NCBI GenBank assembly: GCA_007115705.1
Contig: QXEO01000222.1
Span: 2,855,176 to 2,919,175, forward strand
Direction of reading: 5' to 3'
DNA: 64,000 nt
Source: Dactylis glomerata
Taxonomy: Eukaryota > Streptophyta > Magnoliopsida > Poales > Poaceae
Position numbers and translations under genes: made by a program. The notes beneath the pieces are model-generated. The model searched no databases. It was not told where the DNA came from and was given only the letters and a program-made list of their open reading frames with translations. Below are positions 58,725-64,000 of the stretch, one piece after another; position 1 is the stretch's first letter; every line of letters starts with the position of its first letter.

Positions 58725-60805
58725 ATGTCGCTTGGGGCTTCTTCCTCGACGCCCAGCAGCACTCCAACTCTCTTGGCGAATCTCTCTCTTTCTGAAAAGC
58801 TCAACCGAGACAATTTCTTGGTGTGGCAGACGATGATCTTGCCGGAAATCCGTGGGGTGCAGTTGTTTGGGCTCCTGGACGGATCTATGCCGGCGCCTGC
58901 TATGGAAACGAAGGCTACAGACAAGGATGGAAAATAAATTTCCGTTCCAAACCCTGACTATGCTCGCTGGATCTCTCTTGATCAGTGCGTTCTTGGGTTC
59001 CTTGTCCGCAATATGTCGCCCTCGATTGTCACTCGGATGGTAGGGCAAACAAGTTCTTGTGGTGTTTGGAAGGCAGTGACGGAGATGTTTTCGTCGCAAT
59101 CCAAGGCCCGTGTGGTGCAACTCCGCACGCAATTGAACAAAGCTCAAAAGGAGAACAAGACCGCAAAAGTTTACTTCAATCATATCAAAAACTTAGCAGA
59201 TGAGATGGCTGCTGCATTCAAGCCTCTTGGAGAGGATGATGTTATCTCCTATGTGCTCGCCGGGCTCAATGATGAGGCCTATAATGGATTTGTTGCTGCA
59301 ATTACTGCCTTGATTAAGGCAGACAAATATATTAGCCTGAGTGATCTATACTCTCAACTTCTGTCATACGAGGCTAGACTTGAAGATCAAAATCCTATTG
59401 GAGACTCTTCAGTCAATGCAGCAACTCGTGGTGGCCGTGGTGGCTACCGAGGTGGATGCAGTGGCGGGCGTGGAGGCTATTCTGACCAGCATGGATATGA
59501 TCAGCAGTGTGGCTACGAGTATCGTGGCTATGAACAGCGTGGCTATGAGCAACATGGTCATAACCAGCGAGGTGGATATAATCCTCGCAACAATGGAGGT
59601 GGCAACGGTGGGCGCGGCCAGGGGTACCGCCCACAGAATCAGCAATATGGTGGTGATAAACCGACCTGTCAGGTGTGTGGTAAAATAGGCCACACTGCTC
59701 TAAATTGCTGGAAAAGGTTTCAGAAAAATTATCGTGGTCCGGAAAAATCTGTTGGTATGGCTGTTGGAGGCGCATATGGAACTGATCCAAACTGGTACAC
59801 AGATTCTGGAGCTACTGATCATATTACTGGAGAACTGGAGAAACTACATGTGAGGGATCGCTACCATGGAAACGATCAAATTCATACAGCTAGTGGTTCA
59901 GGTATGGATATACATCATATTGGTCACTCTGTTATTCATACCCCTAACCATGACCTGCATCTTAATAATATTCTTCATGTTCCTAATGCCACAAAAAGTC
60001 TCCTTTCTACTAGTCGCCTTGCTCGAGATAATCATGCCTTTGTTGAATATTGGCATAATTCTTTCTCTATTAAGGATCGGGACACGAGGGAGGTTCTACT
60101 CCAAGGTAGATGTGTGGATGGGATTTACCCTCTACCATCTTCATCTACGTCTTCGCTTGGTCGTCATGCTCATGGTGCGGCCAAGTCCTCCTCGTCATTA
60201 TGGCACAGGCGCCTAGGTCATCCTTCGTCCGTTGTGGTTCATCAAGTTCTTCGTGATAACGAGATCCCATTTAGTGCGTCAAATAAAGAGTCAGTTTGTG
60301 ATGCTTGTCAAATGGCCAAGAGTCATCAATTACCCTATCCAAAGTCATCTAGTGTGTCCACTTCTCCTCTTGAACTTGTGTTTTCTGATGTATGGGGTCC
60401 CGCCTCAGAATCTTTTGGTCGTTTTAAATACTATGTGAGTTTCATTGATGATTATAGCAAGTTCATGTGGATATATCTTTTGAAAAAGAAATCTGATGTG
60501 TTTCAGAAATTCCATAACTTTCAGCATCATGTTGAACGACTCTTTGATAAGAAAATCCTGGTTGTACAAACTGATTGGGGAGGAGAGTATCAAAAACTCA
60601 ACTCCTTTTTTCAGCGAGTGGGCATCTCACATCTTGTTTCTTGTCCTCATGCACATCAGCAGAATGGCCCTGCTGAGCGTAAACATAGACACATTATTGA
60701 AGTTGGTCTGTCTCTTCTTGCATATGCATATATGCCTCTTAAGTATTGGGATGAAGCCTTTCTTACCGCTACATATTTGATCAATCGGTTGCCTAGTAAG
60801 GTCAT
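58725..60805 (+). pseudogene. Copia gag-pol, one stop and a disrupted integrase
   Basis: One frame from ATG 58725 with a single in-frame TAA at 58935-58937. It holds a copia gag (LNRDNFLVW near the start, then NKAQKENKTAKVYFNHI), a Gly/Arg/Tyr-rich linker, a zinc knuckle (CQVCGKIGHTALNC), protease (WYTDSGATDHI), the pre-integrase finger (LWHRRLGHPSS...CDACQMAKSH) and the integrase core (SDVWGPA, FIDDYSKFMW, QTDWGGEY, HQQNGPAERKHRHI). It ends at 60805, where another element enters. Confidence 0.87.
60801..60805 (+). other. Candidate 5-bp target duplication of the Sabrina-like element
   Basis: GTCAT directly precedes the LTR start TGATACGTCTCC. The matching copy would lie beyond the right edge. 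Confidence 0.5.
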
Positions 60806-62498
60806 TGATACGTCTCCAACGTATCTATAATTTTTGATGCTCCATGCTTATTTTTACACCATTTGCCTATTGTTTCGTTACACTTAGTGGCACTTTTATG
60901 CATTTTCCGGAACTAACCTATTAACGAGTTGCCACAGTGCCAGTTCCCTGTTTTCTGCTGTTTTTGTGTTTCAGAGTGATACACAGGAAATATTCTCGGA
61001 ATTGGACGAAACAAGTTCCTGAAGTCTTATTTTACCCGGAAGCTTCCAGAGATCCGAAGGAGAGGCGGAGGGGGGCCACCAGGGCCCCACACGCAGGGGC
61101 GGCGCGGCCAGACCCCTGGCCATGCGGGCCCCGCGTGAGGGCGCCTGGCTCCCCCTCTGACATCGCCTCTTCGCCTATAAAGACCCCCCGACAGAAAAAA
61201 CCTAAGGACCCGATCAGATTTCCAGAACACATCACGATCCGCCGCCACCGTCGACCCGAAGATCGGGAGGGTCCAGAAGCTCTTCCCGGCACCCTGCCGG
61301 AGAGGGGAATCGCCACCGGAGGTCTTCTTCATCGCCATGCTTGCCTCCGGAGCGATGAGTGAGTAGTCTACCTTGGACTATGGGTCCATAGCAGTAGCTA
61401 GATGGTTGTCTTCTCCACCATGTGCTTCATGTTTAGATCTCATGAGCTGCCATACATGATTGAGATCACCGTTATGTAATTCTACATGTTTGGTTTGTTG
61501 GGATCCGATGAATATTGGTGTTTATGATTAAGTTGCTGTACTGAATTATATCTTTTGTTATCTCTATGTTGTTTATGATCTTGCATGCTCTCCGTTGTTA
61601 GTAGCTATCTTGGCCGAGTAGTTGCTAGTGACTCCAAGAGGGGGTATTTATGCTCGATAGTGGGTTCATGCCTCTATTTCACCTGGGGGAGTGACATAAA
61701 CCTCTAAGGTGGTAGATGTGCTGTTGCTACTAGGGAGAAAACAACATTCATATGCTCAAGGGCATATGCTTTGTTTACATTACACACTTTGCTTAATGCA
61801 ATTATCTGTTGTTCGCAACTTAATACTTCTAGGGTGTTCGGATTGATATCCCCGGGAGTGGATTATTAGTCATAGATGCAGTTGGATGGCGGTATATGTA
61901 TTTTGTTGTAATGCCCAGAGTAAATCTCATAGTGATCTTCTTGACATATCACGTTTATCTTTATTCTATCAATTACCCAACTGTAATTTGTTTATCCAGC
62001 ATGTGTTATTTATCTTATGGAGAGACACCACTAGTGAACTATGGACCCCGGTCCTATTTCCATCATATTGCTATCACATGTTTACTTTACTCGCACTGTT
62101 TACTTTACTCGTACTGTTTACTTTACTCGCATACTATATTGTTTTCCACTCGATACGCTCATAACCTTTGTTTCAAGCAAACCGGTGAGCTTGACAACCT
62201 CATCGTAAGTTGGGAACAAGGTATTTGTTTGTGTTGTGTGCAGGTTCCGCGTTGCTGCTGGCCGAAGATGAGTCAACAAGTATCGTTAACGGCGCCCTTG
62301 TTGCAGTGTTACTAAGCCAGTCCGCATCACCTTCAGTCGTCATTGTCTCTCCTCTCCTGATCAATATTAAACCTTGGTTTCTTAACTGAGGGAAGACTAG
62401 CTGCTATACTCATCATACCTTCCTCTTGGAGTTCCCAACGGGCTGGTTATCCACCACGCACAAGGACAGTCTGCTCCCACGTCAACCACACGTCATCA
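60806..62498 (+). repeat. Sabrina-like 5' LTR (about 1.69 kb)
   Basis: From TGATACG to a probable end CGTCATCA. A GC-rich promoter segment with CTATAAAG (61175-61182) lies about 370 bp inside. Arg/Pro-rich frames around 60937-61362 on both strands are side effects of this GC-rich patch. The 3' boundary is approximate. Confidence 0.7.
61176..61182 (+). promoter_or_regulatory. TATA box in the Sabrina-like LTR
   Basis: TATAAAG in GC-rich context within U3. Confidence 0.6.
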
Positions 62499-62517
62499 AA
62501 GGGATCAGCTAGTTTTC

Positions 62518-62535
62518 TGGCGCCATTGCCGGGGA
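62518..62535 (+). other. Primer binding site of the Sabrina-like element
   Basis: TGGCGCCATTGCCGGGGA, the Asp-tRNA-type site of Athila/Tat-lineage elements, 19 bp after the proposed LTR end. Confidence 0.8.
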
Positions 62536-62694
62536 GGAAGAGAAGACTTCTGCGAGGGGAGTTTTTCGCACACACATCCTTTACTTTGTTATTGTTTTGC
62601 TTTACTTTATATATTTTACCTGCATTGCTTTATATCAAAAACCCAAAAAAATTAGAATCCTTGGTAGTTGTTATTTCTTTACTTTTAGTTTATT

Positions 62695-63561
62695 ATGTCT
62701 AGTTCAGTTGCTACTACTATGTCTCCCGAGGACATGATTTTTACTTTTAAGCAGAAAGATGAGGAAAGCTTTAAAGAAGCTTGGTCTAGAATTTATGATT
62801 GGCATGGAAAAACTGAACCTAAAATGACTTTGGGTTTGCTTCTTAGTAGCTTTTACTTTGGACTTTCTCTTCGTTATAGATATGCTTTGGATGCTACTGC
62901 AGAAGGAGATTTCCTTCATTGTGATGGAGATCAAGCCTTCAATATTATAAAAAAGTTGATTACAATTTATAGCATGCCAACCTATTTTGATTCCTCTCTT
63001 GTGTGCATTTTTAATAGACTTAATACTCTTGAGACTCAAACTGCTAGTTTGAATTCTTGCTACAACACTTTGCGCCAGCATTTTGATTATGTGCCAACAA
63101 ATACTGAACCTTCGAGTTGGTATCCTACGATAAAAATCACCATTAGTGGTGAAACTTTTCATGCTCGTTGTGATATTATGTCTGAATTTTGTCTCATGCC
63201 AAAGGATGTTTATGAATCTTTGAGCCTTTGGAAGCTTTCTGAGGGAGGAGAAGGAATTTCTCTTACTAACAATGCCACTATATTTCCCCTTGGAATAGCT
63301 GAAGGAGTTTTTACAAAAGTCCTAGGAAGAATGATATCTACTGATTATCTTGTTATTGAATGTGTAGGAAAAGGACAAATCACACTTGGAAGATCCATTT
63401 TGAAGCTCCTGGGCGCCGTCATCGATGTGGGAAAAGGCAATATAAGATTTATCTCTCCACCTTGCAATAACCATGTCTTTCCTAGAGTCAAGAGCAAAGG
63501 TAAGAAAGGTAGACGTAAGGCACGTGCCGATCCTAGCACTTCATCACTTGATGTTACTTGA
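62695..63561 (+). CDS. Compact gag/protease-like ORF of the Sabrina-like element (288 aa)
   Basis: Residues ~1-125 resemble an Athila-type gag fragment (EDMIFTFKQKDEESFKEAWSR, LLLSSFYFGLS). Residues ~140-265 resemble the retroviral aspartic protease fold (SGETFHARCDIMSEFCLMP, LGRSILKLLGAVIDVGKG). The active-site triad position reads D-I-M rather than D-S/T-G, so protease activity is unlikely. It ends with a Lys/Arg-rich tail (KSKGKKGRRKAR). No RT or integrase follows in the visible 440 bp, consistent with a non-autonomous element that depends on proteins from relatives. Confidence 0.7.
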   Translation: MSSSVATTMSPEDMIFTFKQKDEESFKEAWSRIYDWHGKTEPKMTLGLLLSSFYFGLSLRYRYALDATAEGDFLHCDGDQAFNIIKKLITIYSMPTYFDSSLVCIFNRLNTLETQTASLNSCYNTLRQHFDYVPTNTEPSSWYPTIKITISGETFHARCDIMSEFCLMPKDVYESLSLWKLSEGGEGISLTNNATIFPLGIAEGVFTKVLGRMISTDYLVIECVGKGQITLGRSILKLLGAVIDVGKGNIRFISPPCNNHVFPRVKSKGKKGRRKARADPSTSSLDVT

Positions 63562-64000
63562 TTCACAATTTTCTGCGCCTAGCTCAAAGGCGTTAAAGAA
63601 AAGCACTCTTGGGAGATAACCCAATGTTTTCTTTTCATTACTTTTTCTTTTATTTGAGTCTTAGAAGTCATTACTACTGTAATGACCGCTCCTTATCTTG
63701 TTTATTTCGTTTTTGTGCCAAGAGAAGCCTCTAATTTGAGTGAGGTAAAGATTTGGGGATGTTGCTGTCCTGAAACTGTTTTCGGTGCTGCACCGTAAAA
63801 ATTTGTGAAAATTCTCTGTATATCTTTTGGACCTGCGATTTCTTATGCATATGCCCCAGGTTATATCCAAACTTTTGTTAGTTGAACACTTTTTTATTTG
63901 AGCAACAGAAAATCCCTCAAAAATTCGACCTTTGTCAGCTGTTCAGTTTTGACAGATTTCTGCCAATATTTGTGTTTGCCACTTTATCGCTTTCTTTTGA
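63562..64000 (+). other. Internal non-coding region of the Sabrina-like element
   Basis: AT-rich sequence after the ORF (GCGTTAAAGAAAAGCACTC...GGGAGATAACCC) with no gene up to the window end. Confidence 0.6.

Larger units (their letters stand above)
58448..60805 (+). mobile_element. Ty1/copia retrotransposon, 5' part, interrupted
   Basis: A short LTR, PBS and a gag-pol frame in copia order (gag, protease, integrase). At 60805 the Sabrina-like element interrupts it within the integrase, so RT/RNase H and the 3' LTR must lie right of the window. Confidence 0.85.
60806..64000 (+). mobile_element. Athila-lineage (Sabrina/WHAM-like) LTR retrotransposon, 5' part
   Basis: The LTR starts TGATACGTCTCCAACGTATC, a hallmark of Sabrina/WHAM-type elements of Triticeae and relatives. 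The PBS is TGGCGCCATTGCCGGGG (tRNA-Asp type), and a single compact ORF follows. The element continues past the window end. Confidence 0.82.

Noticed and set aside
60937..61362. Arg/Pro-rich ORFs at the promoter of the Sabrina-like LTR
   Set aside because: They are open on both strands because of high GC and lie in U3, with no domain.
1..64000. CRISPR arrays, operons, ribosome binding sites, replication origins
   Set aside because: The DNA is eukaryotic nuclear sequence. The repeats seen are LTRs, MITEs and short tandem duplications, with no regular spacer-repeat array.

Overview
The window is nuclear DNA of a grass, most likely a Pooideae cereal relative (Triticeae, oat or ryegrass type). 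The basis is split plant genes with GT-AG introns, Stowaway MITEs with TA target duplications, a Helitron terminus, and an Athila-lineage LTR (start TGATACGTCTCC) of the Sabrina/WHAM style common in Triticeae. Nothing prokaryotic or organellar is present. No searches were run. Family names rest on motifs recognised by eye.

Layout. (1) 1-21486: a double Ty3/gypsy retrotransposon of the Tekay chromovirus type, LTR-internal-LTR-internal-LTR, with the left LTR cut by the window edge. Each internal half carries an extra 260-codon ORF upstream of gag and one gag-pol frame broken by the same two stops. (2) 21487-23075: the 5' end of an older reverse-oriented Tat-like gypsy element whose gag was split by the double element, followed by weaker retroelement debris to 23716. 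(3) 24665-29837: a SEN1/UPF1-type RNA helicase gene of seven coding exons whose N-terminal region is decayed. (4) 31520-31948: an intronless DUF538 gene. (5) 32249-35490: two dead LINE 3' halves. (6) 35873-45688: three tandem F-box/DUF295 genes with the same phase-1 first intron, spaced by MITEs and a possible SINE. (7) 47085-48687 (minus): a two-exon sugar/H+ symporter (STP family). (8) 51683-53893: a probable non-autonomous Helitron containing a MULE-type MITE with a perfect 9-bp target duplication. (9) 54168-56770: a WIYLD-domain gene with tandemly duplicated acidic/Gln-rich exons. (10) 58448-60805: a Ty1/copia element interrupted in its integrase by (11) an Athila-lineage Sabrina-like element running off the right edge.

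The host genes show no shared pathway. The helicase and WIYLD protein are probably nuclear, the F-box proteins are candidate ubiquitin-ligase adaptors, and the STP acts at the plasma membrane. The most unusual part is the double Tekay element. Its outer LTRs are nearly identical while the central LTR is clearly diverged, which suggests the dimer inserted as one unit. Its layout (an ATG-free first exon, a GTGAGC donor and two pyrimidine-rich acceptors flush against the ATGs of ORF1 and gag) suggests expression by alternative splicing across a 2.5-kb ATG-rich leader.
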